NCBI GenBank assembly: GCA_009838595.1
Contig: VXRI01000335.1
Coordinates: 1-15,711, forward strand
Length of the DNA stretch: 15,711 nt
Direction of reading: 5' to 3'
Origin: Chloroflexota bacterium
GTDB lineage: Bacteria; Chloroflexota; Dehalococcoidia; Lucifugimonadales; JADFKI01
The position numbers were made by a program, and so were the translations under genes. Under the pieces are notes generated by a model. That model was not told the DNA's origin and ran no database searches. It was given only the letters and a program-made list of their open reading frames with translations. This document shows, piece by piece, positions 8,354 to 15,708 of the stretch. Every line of letters begins with the position of its first letter. Within the stretch, counting starts at the first letter, position 1.

Positions 8354-9754
8354 CTACGCGAACTGGTAGTCAACGGTCGATGCGGTCATCTGCAAGAGAT
8401 TGTGCACGCCGACCGATGCGCTTTCATCCTTGATGTCGCGGAGTTCCTGCGCGTAGTCCACCAGCGATGCGTATGTCTGCTCGCTTACGCTAATGCCGCC
8501 TAGAATGTCCAAACAGCGGTCAACAAGCTCAGACGGTTCTGCGTCCAAGTCGCCGATGCGCTGCACCATGTCGGACACGCCGGGTTTGTTCAGGTCGTCA
8601 AATTGGCTTTCCACAAAACCGATGCGCTCGCTGAGCGTGCCGGAGTCTATCCATTCGTGCCCGGTGTGCCAGCCTTCGACCGTTGGCGGGTTCATCAGCC
8701 GCTGCCCCATAATTGCCATTGGTCCTTCGACCAGAGAGCCATTCAATGTGGTGATGGCGAGCTGGAACATGCCGGGCTTGGGGCTGCTGAACTCGCCGGT
8801 CTGCTTCAGCACGCCTGCGACGAGCTCAGTCGGGCTTTTCACCTTCTTGAATTGGCGCGCGTTCTTGAAGAAGTCGGAATTGAACAGTTCGGACAGCACG
8901 GCGCGCATCTGCCCGCCGGTGTCGAGAAACACACGGCTAAGCTGCTGAATAGCGGCTTCGTCCTTAGGCGGTTCGGTAGCCCATGACGGCACTTGTACCT
9001 CGTCTTCCACAAAGAAGTTGTACAGGTGGCGTGAGATGAAGCGCGCGGTAGCGGGCTGACGCACGATGATGTCGATTATGTCTTCGCCATCGAAGTTGCC
9101 GGTCTCGCCGAGGAATGTCTTTTCGCTGTAGTCGTGGTCATCCGCGACGAACATGAACTCGGCGGGATAGTGCCCGTTAGGATACAGCTAAAGCGGCTGC
9201 CGGAATGTCCATCCGGTGAACGCGCGAGACGCCGCTTTGATGTCGTCTTCGGTGTAGTTGCCCACGCCCATCGAGAACAATTCGAGCAGTTCCCTGCCAT
9301 AGTTCTCGTTGATTTCGTCCTTGTGGTTCTCGTTGTTGTCCAGCCAGAAGAGCATCGCCGGGTCGCGCGAGAGTTCGAGCAGTATCGTCTTCATATCGGT
9401 CAGCCCGACACTGCGGAACATGGCGATTTCGCTGTACAGCGATGGCCCATGTTCGCTCTTGCCCCACGCCACGGGGAATATGTGATGCAGGAACAGCGAC
9501 ATTTTCTCTTCGAGCGGGCGCTGCGTGTTGACCATACGATACAGCCATTTGCCCACATGCACGGCGACCGGTTCGCCGCCGTAGTAGCGGTCGATGAGTG
9601 TAACATCCAGTTCTGGGAATCGCTCCGGATTGACGAGGCCGTCCACAATCTCTTCGTAGGTATGCTCGCTCGACAGCGCGTCAAGCTCGGCGGGTGTTGC
9701 GCCGAAACCCGCGCGCCGCATCAGGTGCGCCACAAGCGCTCGGTCCGATTTCAT
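8354..9754 (-). pseudogene. DUF1800 family protein, interrupted by one in-frame TAG
   Basis: Reading codons 1-466 in a single frame gives a full-length DUF1800 protein: LMRRAGFGATPAELDAL at 11-27, RAFTGWTFRQPL to residue 188, then TAG at 9188-9190 (codon 189), then LYPNGHYPAEFMF and FLGETGNFDGEDIIDII, and LMNPPTVEGWHTGHEWIDS near the C-terminal third. The sequence on both sides is conserved and no base is gained or lost, so this is a single nonsense change; CAG to TAG is the simplest path. The family has no settled function and normally accompanies DUF1501, as here. The start is strong: AGGAGGAA lies six bases before the ATG at 9754. No export signal is visible at the N-terminus. The fragment after the stop could restart at the ATG at 9152-9154, but no ribosome-binding site precedes it. 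Sequencing error, recent decay and low-level readthrough are all possible. The terminal stop is also TAG, as in three neighbouring genes. Confidence 0.88.
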
Positions 9755-9833
9755 GTTGCCTTCCTCCTGTGCGCTCCCTCAATCACGACGAGGGGCATTT
9801 AGACTGTTCGGCGTATTTTACATAATTGCTTTT

Positions 9834-9839
9834 ATTATA
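9834..9839 (-). promoter_or_regulatory. Candidate -10 box upstream of DUF1800
   Basis: A perfect TATAAT on the minus strand, about 80 bases before the DUF1800 ATG in an AT-rich stretch of the 176-bp gap. No matching -35 hexamer is found at 16-18 bp, so this is weak support for a promoter that would serve DUF1800, DUF1501 and perhaps the symporter. Confidence 0.3.
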
Positions 9840-9887
9840 GCCATAACCACCGGCACGGCGCGCAGTCATTTGGCGCGAGACTAATAT

Positions 9888-9927
9888 AAACCGTACGCAG
9901 TATCCGTTTGCTAAGGAAGTACGGTTT
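9888..9927 (-). terminator. Possible terminator hairpin after the enolase-superfamily gene
   Basis: Plus-strand AAACCGTAC (9888-9896) and GTACGGTTT (9919-9927) are a perfect 9-bp inverted repeat with a 22-base loop, starting three bases after the enolase-superfamily TAG. In the minus-strand transcript the 3' arm runs into UUUAUAUUAG, which suits termination. The long loop makes it weaker than a textbook intrinsic terminator. Confidence 0.4.
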
Positions 9928-9930
9928 TCG

Positions 9931-11100
9931 CTATTCGATGACCATTTCCCCTTCTTTGTACTTGGCGATGCCGTCCCAGTCGTATTCAACGCCAAGCCCC
10001 GGGGCAGACGGCACCGTAACGCACCCATCCGAGTCGATTCCTTCCAACCCGTCGTAGTAGCCGCACTTGTACACCGGCATCCGCGCTCCTAATTTGGGAT
10101 GCACCAGCCCAATCTCGTAGAAATTAGAGTTACGCATCGCCGCCATGCAGTGCCGCTGCGCCGGGCCGGCGATGTGAAGTTCGACGTCCATGCCGAAACC
10201 TTCGGCAGCGTGCGCTATCTTCATCACGCCCGTAATCCCGCCGTCGTACTCAGGGTCAGCCCGCCAATAGTCCGTGGCTTCCGCCACCGCCATGTCCGTG
10301 TGACCTTCAACCATGTGCACATGCTCGCCCTGAAGCAGAGGCGTTTTCAGCGACTGCCTTAGCCGCTTGTGCGCCTGAAGAGATACACCGCCGTCGTTCA
10401 GCGGGTCTTCATACCAGAAAAAGTTGTTGTCATCACATGCGAGCCCAACGCGCAGCGCATCACCGTATGTGTCATAGACGCAGCACGGATCGGTCATTAG
10501 CGCCATCTTGCCACCGACTCGCTTGCCCACCGCGTTCACGGTGGCAATCTCTTGCTCAATCGGCGCCGCTGCCCAAGAGTGAATCTTGAATCCCTTGTAT
10601 CCCATCTCCAAGCACTGCTCCGCAAAGTCCGCGTATGCCTCCGGAGAACTCAGCCCATCCGGCGAGCGGTCGGCGTGGTAAGTGCTCGCGTAGCACGGCA
10701 GCTTCTCCCGGTATCCGCCCAGCAGCCGGTGAATCGGCGCATCGAACATCTTCCCCGCCAAGTCCCACAGCGCAATGTCTATCGGCCCGACGCCCATTTT
10801 GTCGTGCTTACGCAGGATCATCTTCGCCTGGCGATAGAACAACTCGCGGTCTAGGGCGTTCCTTCCAATAAGGAACGGCGCTATCATCTCTATCTGCTCG
10901 CGGTTTGCGGGAGTGCCGCTGATGTACTGGCCGGTCACCCCGATGTCCGTCTCGATGTGAATAGCCAAAAGCCTGCGAGTGCCGCGGCTGCCCGGCTCGT
11001 AGAACGGTCCCGCCGCGAACGCCAGGTCAGTAGTGACATTCTCGGTGGGAAAGCGATACGAAGTCAGATTGATCCTGCGTACTATCGGTGTTTTCGTCAT
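9931..11100 (-). CDS. Enolase-superfamily (mandelate racemase/muconate lactonizing type) dehydratase or epimerase
   Basis: A 389-residue cytoplasmic enzyme of the enolase superfamily, which removes the proton next to a carboxylate with the help of Mg2+. Most relatives dehydrate or epimerise acid sugars. The N-terminal capping domain (about 1-125) is followed by the barrel. Catalytic positions can be read: K172-I-H174 on strand 2 (most of the family has KxK), metal ligands D204, E231 (WYEDPL) and E259 (LQGEH), and the MR-type dyad D282 (DPEYDGGIT) with H309 (VELHI), 27 residues apart as in mandelate racemase. All metal ligands are present, so it should be active; the substrate cannot be named. 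The ATG at 11100 has GGAG nine bases upstream. The open frame extends 22 codons to a TTG, but that would overlap the flavoprotein gene. The flavoprotein gene ends 34 bp before it, suggesting cotranscription. Confidence 0.9.
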   Translation of the reverse strand: MTKTPIVRRINLTSYRFPTENVTTDLAFAAGPFYEPGSRGTRRLLAIHIETDIGVTGQYISGTPANREQIEMIAPFLIGRNALDRELFYRQAKMILRKHDKMGVGPIDIALWDLAGKMFDAPIHRLLGGYREKLPCYASTYHADRSPDGLSSPEAYADFAEQCLEMGYKGFKIHSWAAAPIEQEIATVNAVGKRVGGKMALMTDPCCVYDTYGDALRVGLACDDNNFFWYEDPLNDGGVSLQAHKRLRQSLKTPLLQGEHVHMVEGHTDMAVAEATDYWRADPEYDGGITGVMKIAHAAEGFGMDVELHIAGPAQRHCMAAMRNSNFYEIGLVHPKLGARMPVYKCGYYDGLEGIDSDGCVTVPSAPGLGVEYDWDGIAKYKEGEMVIE

Positions 11101-11109
11101 AAGTTGCCG

Positions 11110-11113
11110 CTCC
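11110..11113 (-). promoter_or_regulatory. Ribosome-binding site deciding the enolase-superfamily start
   Basis: GGAG on the minus strand, nine bases before the ATG at 11100. It supports that ATG over the in-frame TTG at 11166, which lies inside the preceding gene. Confidence 0.55.
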
Positions 11114-11134
11114 GTCCCGCTTGTGAATACAGGT

Positions 11135-11887
11135 TTAGTCTTCTTTCCAGAAGCGCTCTTCGTCAACGGTGAAGCCTTTGGGAATTAGGCGCGTTTTTAC
11201 GTCTTCGATCATTCCCGGGTGTCCGCAGGCGTAGATTAGCGTGTCGTCGGTGTTTAAGCCCAGCCGCTCTACCTGCTCTTCCACGATGGCATTGACACGA
11301 CCTTTTTCGCCTTGCCAGTTGCTGTTACGCTCTTCATTGGGGCGGCTCACAGTTGGAATGAAGGTTACTATGTCAGGGTATTCGGCTGCGTAGCGCGACA
11401 GTTCGTCGTCGTAACCGAACTCGTCATCGTAACTTGCGCCTTCAAGCACGAAGAAGCGGTGCCCGGTCTCGCCCTTGTGCAGATAGTCGCGGATGAAACT
11501 GATGTATGGCACGACGCCGGTTACAGTCGCGACGAGTAGGTGGTTCTTGAAATTCGGGTTGAATAAGAAGATGCCTTTGGCGCGCGGCCGTATCGTCAGC
11601 TTGTCGCCGGTTTGCAGCGCGTACAGCAGGGGCGTCAGATGCCCGCCCTCTTCGTACGGCACAAGCTCGATGAACAGTTCGATGCGGTCTTCGTGCGGCG
11701 CGGAGGCGATAGAATACGCCCGCTCGATTCCCTCTGCGCCAATGGTGCAGTACTGGCCAGGCTTGAATGTGAAGCCGTCCGGCTTTTCGATCCACATCAA
11801 CCAGTGGTCAGGTGTCAGTTCACGCCGCTCGAGGATATGGGTTTCAGCCAGTTTTGGCCTTATGCGGGTCCGCCTTGCTGTGGTCAA
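11135..11887 (-). CDS. Ferredoxin-NADP reductase-like FAD/NAD(P) oxidoreductase
   Basis: A 250-residue soluble flavoprotein of the ferredoxin-NADP reductase (Fpr) type, which moves electrons between NAD(P)H and a one-electron carrier such as ferredoxin. The FAD domain shows FKPGQYCTIG (41-50), the flavin motif RAYS (56-59) and GGHLTPLL (81-88). The nucleotide domain shows ATVTGVVPYISFI (120-132), a variant of the GTGxxP loop with Thr-Val for the first Gly-Thr, and IYACGHPGMI (218-227). The C-terminus EERFWKED, with aromatic residues four and five from the end, fits Fpr-type enzymes. The start is a TTG at 11887: GGAGGA lies nine bases upstream, and no ATG occurs before residue 31. It follows the Fe-S/Mo protein gene by 123 bp, so that protein or its ferredoxin is a plausible redox partner (inference). 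The stop is TAA. Confidence 0.88.
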   Translation of the reverse strand: MTTARRTRIRPKLAETHILERRELTPDHWLMWIEKPDGFTFKPGQYCTIGAEGIERAYSIASAPHEDRIELFIELVPYEEGGHLTPLLYALQTGDKLTIRPRAKGIFLFNPNFKNHLLVATVTGVVPYISFIRDYLHKGETGHRFFVLEGASYDDEFGYDDELSRYAAEYPDIVTFIPTVSRPNEERNSNWQGEKGRVNAIVEEQVERLGLNTDDTLIYACGHPGMIEDVKTRLIPKGFTVDEERFWKED

Positions 11888-11896
11888 TGGTTAATT

Positions 11897-11902
11897 TCCT
11901 CC
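11897..11902 (-). promoter_or_regulatory. Ribosome-binding site for the TTG-started flavoprotein gene
   Basis: GGAGGA on the minus strand, nine bases before the TTG at 11887. This strong site supports an uncommon TTG start. Confidence 0.65.
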
Positions 11903-11930
11903 GTGTCGATTAGTTGCTTGAGATTTATTC

Positions 11931-11956
11931 TGATTGGGTTGCTATTGATTGGGTTG
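11931..11956. repeat. Two 11-bp direct repeats upstream of the flavoprotein gene
   Basis: TGATTGGGTTG occurs at 11931-11941 and again at 11946-11956, with CTAT between, giving a 15-bp period. The pair lies 44-69 bp upstream of the flavoprotein TTG, in the gap after the Fe-S/Mo gene. It could be a tandem binding site for a regulator, or a chance slippage duplication. Confidence 0.6.
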
Positions 11957-12010
11957 GGATAGTGTTTAGCCCCTTGCTAACATTCCCCCAGGAGGATCAT
12001 AGACTTTGCG

Positions 12011-14809
12011 TTAGTCTGCGACGGCGCCCACCGCTACTTTGACGATACTGGCGGAAACTAGGGGCAAACCGTCGATTTTGAGCATTGGGTCGGGCGAGCG
12101 GTCTCGCTCTATATCGCTTATCATTTCGCCAAACAGCGCGGTTACGGATAGAATGCCGCGCTGCGCTCCGCCGATGGTCGCCGTGCCGTAGAATCCGCCG
12201 CCATCGTACATCACATGCACTTCGTCGCCCTCGACGATGTCAAGCAATTCAGCGTCATCAGCATTAATCTCGACCAGGTCATCGCGCTCTATGGTATTGC
12301 GACCGCGCACGGTCCGAATATCTATCAAGCGCTCCGGCTGGTTCAGCACGCGACCGCGCGCGAGCACGAACGGGTGCAATTCGTCGTCGTGCGCCGGCGG
12401 TTCGATGAAAGACATCGGCGACATCGCGATTTTGTTGGCTTGCAAATGTCTCGCGTACAGTACGGGCGTGCCGGGCATGTCCGCGGCGGCGCAGGGCCAT
12501 TGCAGCGTCTCATGGCGCAGCCTGTTGTACGATATGCCGCCGTATGGCTGCCACAGCGCGGCGAACTCGTCGAAAACGGCTTCCGCATTTGCATAGTCGA
12601 AGCCCTGCGCGTCCATACGCTTGGCAATCTGGCAGATTATGCGCCAATCCGCATCCTCGTCGCCCTTAGGTCCGAGCGCGGGGTTGAGCAGCTGCACGCG
12701 GCGTTCGATGTTCGTGTATGTGCCGTCTCTGTCCGCGAAGGTCATAGATGGCAGCACCACATCGGCGATTTCGGTCAGTTCGTTAGGGAAGATGTCCTGC
12801 ACCAGCAAGAAGTCCAGCTTACCCGCCGCCTCTATGAACTCGCCGAGTTCGCCGTTAGTGAAGTTCGCACTGTCGCCAATCAGATGCAGTGCCTTGATTC
12901 TGCCGCTCTCGATTGCGTCCGTCAACTCGCGGATGCCCACGCCTTCCTGCGATGGCAGTTCATTGTCGCCCCAAGCGGATTCGACGCGCGCGCGCGCATC
13001 GTCGTCAGACACGGAGCGGTAGCCGGGCAGGTATTGAGGCGTCGCGCCGACGTCCTTCGAGCCTTGTTCGTTCGCGCCGAGGAACAGAGGATACAAGCCG
13101 GTCGCCGGCTTGCCCAAACTGCCGGTGGCAAGCGCGAGATTCGCCAGCGCGCGTACGCAGTCTTCCCGTAATTCGGGAGCGAGCGTTTCGAGCGCGTAGA
13201 GTATCGCGCCGGGCTTGCTGTTCGCGAACAATCGCGCGGCGGAACGGATTTCGTCCGGCGACAGCCCGGTAGCGCGCTCGACCTTAATCATATCGAACGC
13301 CCAAAGGCTGTTCTTCAGCGCGTCTAGGTTGTCGCATAAATCGCGCTGGAAGTTGTGATCGCCTAGCGCCTCGTCCATGATGACGCGCAGCATGCAGCCG
13401 ATGAGCGCCGTTTCGCTACCGGGCAGAGGCCGGAGCCATTGCTTGGCGTGCCGTGCCAGTTCGGTCTCGCGCTGGTCGATTACGATGAGATTCGCGCCCG
13501 CCTTCACCGCCTTCTTTATTGGAACGGCGATGACGTTCTGCTCCTCGGTCATGTTGGAGCCGACGACCATTATTGTACTCGCCTGCTCCAAGTCCCAAAT
13601 CGGGTTAGTCGCGGCGGCGCGTCCGAGCATCTCTCCCAGCGGCGCAGCCAGCTCCGGCCGCAGGTTCGACGATATGTCCACATTGTTGCTGCCCATCACC
13701 ACACGCGCGAACTTCTGTGCCGAGTAGTTGTCTTCGTTCGTGCCGCGCGGCGATACGACGATGGCGTACTGATCGCCTTTGTACTTGCTGAGCCGGTCTG
13801 CGGCAGCGTCAAGCGCGTCGGGCCAAGATACCTCTTCGAGTTCGCCACGCCGCCTGATTAGTGGCTTGCCAATGCGGCGGCGTGTGTTGTTCACGAAGTC
13901 CAGCCCGAATTTTGCCGTGAAGCAGACTTGACCGTGGTTAGCAGGCGCGTGGGTGTACGTGGTAGGGCGAATCAGGCGATTTGGCTTATAGATTTCCAGG
14001 TTCATCTGGCATCCGACCGGGCAGTGCGGACAGATGCTCTGCACGGTATCGACGGCTTTATCCCACTTGTACTTTCGTTCGACCAGTGCGCCGGTGGGGC
14101 ATACATCGATACATGCGCCGCAGAATTCGCAGCCCGATTCCAGCAGCGATGTACCCTGCGATGTGCCGATAAGCACGCGGTCGGAGCGTTCGAGAAGTGT
14201 CAGCGCGCTGTCCCCGCGCACTTCGTCGCACACGCGAACGCAGCGTGCGCAGACGATGCACAGGTTCATGTCCATATCCCAGTATGGGTCGCTGACGGCT
14301 AGTGGCAGGTTGCGGTTGTTGTACGACAGCGGCGATTCCATGTCCATTTCCAAGAAACGCACGGTGTCTTTGAGTTCGCAGCGTTCGTTCTTGGGACAGG
14401 TAACGCACCTGTCGTTGACCGACACATGGCGCAGGCAGATGTCGGACGGACCGCAGAGGTCGATACGGTGGCAGGTTAGGCAGCCATGCGGGTGTTCTGA
14501 AATGAGCAGGTCCATAATGCCGCGGCGCAAGCCTACGAGATCTTCGGAGTTCGTGGTAACGCGCATTCCCGGCATCACAGGCGTCGTGCAGGACGCGGGA
14601 CTGCCGGGCAGCGGACGATAGTTGCCTTCACGGTCGGGAGCTTCCGCCGTGACCACGCACATGCGGCACGCGCCGAACGGCTTCATGCCGGGGTAGTAGC
14701 ATAGGTATGGGATGTATATCCCAGCATCTGCCGCCGCCTGAATGACCATCTTGTCCGGCGTCGTCTGCACTTCGACGCCATCGATAGTTATTGTGATTTG
14801 GTCTGCCAT
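12011..14809 (-). CDS. Formate dehydrogenase alpha / NuoG-like molybdopterin Fe-S oxidoreductase lacking the catalytic Cys/Sec
   Basis: A 932-residue cytoplasmic protein with the layout of NAD-linked formate dehydrogenase alpha. In order: an N-terminal [2Fe-2S] domain (C37, C48, C51, C74); a His-Cys3 cluster motif (H106, C110, C113, C119); an extra Cys group (C125, C135, C138, C144); two ferredoxin-type [4Fe-4S] motifs (C184/187/190/194 and C227/230/233/237); the molybdopterin-domain cluster (C260, C263, C267, C296); the pterin domain; and a C-terminal dinucleotide-binding domain (from about 795). After NNVD (375-378), formate dehydrogenases place the catalytic Cys or Sec six residues on; here that residue is R384, followed by Pro in place of His. 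The Lys two residues after the fourth cluster cysteine is Thr298. Formate oxidation is therefore doubtful, and a NuoG-like electron-wiring role or a different substrate is more likely. The ATG at 14809 has GGAG six bases upstream; an ATG six codons earlier has none. A MOSC gene precedes it and a flavoprotein reductase follows. The stop is TAA. Confidence 0.9.
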   Translation of the reverse strand: MADQITITIDGVEVQTTPDKMVIQAAADAGIYIPYLCYYPGMKPFGACRMCVVTAEAPDREGNYRPLPGSPASCTTPVMPGMRVTTNSEDLVGLRRGIMDLLISEHPHGCLTCHRIDLCGPSDICLRHVSVNDRCVTCPKNERCELKDTVRFLEMDMESPLSYNNRNLPLAVSDPYWDMDMNLCIVCARCVRVCDEVRGDSALTLLERSDRVLIGTSQGTSLLESGCEFCGACIDVCPTGALVERKYKWDKAVDTVQSICPHCPVGCQMNLEIYKPNRLIRPTTYTHAPANHGQVCFTAKFGLDFVNNTRRRIGKPLIRRRGELEEVSWPDALDAAADRLSKYKGDQYAIVVSPRGTNEDNYSAQKFARVVMGSNNVDISSNLRPELAAPLGEMLGRAAATNPIWDLEQASTIMVVGSNMTEEQNVIAVPIKKAVKAGANLIVIDQRETELARHAKQWLRPLPGSETALIGCMLRVIMDEALGDHNFQRDLCDNLDALKNSLWAFDMIKVERATGLSPDEIRSAARLFANSKPGAILYALETLAPELREDCVRALANLALATGSLGKPATGLYPLFLGANEQGSKDVGATPQYLPGYRSVSDDDARARVESAWGDNELPSQEGVGIRELTDAIESGRIKALHLIGDSANFTNGELGEFIEAAGKLDFLLVQDIFPNELTEIADVVLPSMTFADRDGTYTNIERRVQLLNPALGPKGDEDADWRIICQIAKRMDAQGFDYANAEAVFDEFAALWQPYGGISYNRLRHETLQWPCAAADMPGTPVLYARHLQANKIAMSPMSFIEPPAHDDELHPFVLARGRVLNQPERLIDIRTVRGRNTIERDDLVEINADDAELLDIVEGDEVHVMYDGGGFYGTATIGGAQRGILSVTALFGEMISDIERDRSPDPMLKIDGLPLVSASIVKVAVGAVAD

Positions 14810-14815
14810 ACCTGT

Positions 14816-14819
14816 CTCC
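14816..14819 (-). promoter_or_regulatory. Ribosome-binding site deciding the Fe-S/Mo protein start
   Basis: GGAG on the minus strand, six bases before the ATG at 14809. The in-frame ATG at 14827 is preceded by AT-rich sequence without such a site. Confidence 0.6.
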
Positions 14820-14910
14820 GTTCCCATTATTGGATTTCAGTTTCGGACTTCTGGCACTGTTATTGAATTGAATGCGGCAAATAAAAATGCAAGTCCACGC
14901 CAATTGCAAG

Positions 14911-15708
14911 TCAGTCGGCAAGTCGGTCTGCGATACGCAGTTCGTCGCCGACGGACACATTGCCGGGTGTAACGACAGAGCCGTACACGCCGAAGCACGC
15001 CGCCTTGTAGGTTGCATAAGGTCGGTAGCCCAGTATCAGACGTGGCGTGTCCATATCGCGCTCGCCGGTGTCCGGGTTCAAGGTGGTTATCGCGCAGCGC
15101 GGATCGAGCGCTTCCACGCGAAGGTGCACTTCATCGCCCACCCTGACTTCCTTGCCCAGCCACGAGTCTTCTTCGTGCGCATCGCAGCCTTCCAGAAGGA
15201 AATTCGGCCTGAATCGACGATATTCCAGTTCAACGCCGTGTTGTGGAATTCTGTCTTGCGCGACATCGCCAAGCCGTTCGATAGACGCCTGAGATAGCAG
15301 CGTAACCGGGTATGCGTCGAAGCATTCGCCAGGGTTATCCGTCATCACAAGCGACAGTTTCGCGCCGCAGAAGTCTGACAGTGCTTGCGATAATTCGCCG
15401 GTATCTACCTTGCCGCTGACCATGCGACGGAAAACCTTTGTCTCCACGCAACCGCCCAACTCCGGACTTGCGCTGACTGATTCTCCGCTTGGAAAGTCCA
15501 GCCGCAGCGTATCGGTGGCGATGCAGTAATCGGCGCTGACTTGCGCAATCTTGCCGATTTGCCGTTGCGTAATCATCGCGCCGGCATCGTCAATCAGCAG
15601 AAATCGCCTATCCTCTTCTATGCCGCGCATGCCGAGTTGAACCTTCGACGGGCTGATGAGTGCGAGGGATTTCACGGGGGCGATGTGTATGGACTTGATA
15701 GCAGGCAC
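14911..15708 (-). CDS. MOSC-domain protein with N-terminal beta-barrel domain (YcbX/mARC-like)
   Basis: A 265-residue protein of the MOSC family, the fold of the molybdenum-cofactor sulfurase C-terminus that also forms the mARC and YcbX reductases. The N-terminal beta-barrel part starts at IKSIHIAPVKSL (4-15) and continues with GIEEDRRFLLID (29-40). The MOSC part includes RRFRPNFLLEG (164-174), DSWLGKEVRVG (181-191) and DPRCAITTLNPDTGE (202-216). Its C205 matches the Cys that binds molybdenum in mARC-type proteins, so cofactor binding is plausible. Unlike E. coli YcbX, it has no C-terminal ferredoxin domain. The frame's first start in the window is a GTG at 15706-15708, three bases from the edge; the family N-terminus is complete or nearly so, but the true start could lie just outside. 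The stop is TGA. It precedes the Fe-S/Mo oxidoreductase gene by 101 bp, a meaningful pairing for a molybdenum-cofactor protein. Confidence 0.88.
   Translation of the reverse strand: MPAIKSIHIAPVKSLALISPSKVQLGMRGIEEDRRFLLIDDAGAMITQRQIGKIAQVSADYCIATDTLRLDFPSGESVSASPELGGCVETKVFRRMVSGKVDTGELSQALSDFCGAKLSLVMTDNPGECFDAYPVTLLSQASIERLGDVAQDRIPQHGVELEYRRFRPNFLLEGCDAHEEDSWLGKEVRVGDEVHLRVEALDPRCAITTLNPDTGERDMDTPRLILGYRPYATYKAACFGVYGSVVTPGNVSVGDELRIADRLAD

Noticed and set aside
9188..9190. TAG as a recoded (for example pyrrolysine) codon
   Set aside because: TAG ends four genes in this window in the normal way, and DUF1800 proteins are not known to use a 22nd amino acid. Nonsense mutation or sequence error is simpler.
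9134..9802. A 222-codon plus-strand frame opposite the DUF1800 break
   Set aside because: Antisense shadow of the DUF1800 gene; it runs across the strong DUF1800 ribosome-binding site and shows no motif.
12215..13171. A 318-codon plus-strand open frame opposite the Fe-S/Mo gene
   Set aside because: It lies wholly antisense to a gene with clear family motifs. Its protein is rich in Arg, Val and His, as expected for a complement of biased codons, and it has no recognisable domain.
13655..13663. Selenocysteine at the active site of the formate-dehydrogenase-like protein
   Set aside because: The codon at the matching position is CGG (Arg), and no in-frame TGA occurs in the gene before its end.
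14878..14910. TGCAA/TTGCA stem followed by a T-rich run after the MOSC gene as a terminator
   Set aside because: The stem is only five pairs with an 11-base loop; too weak to call.
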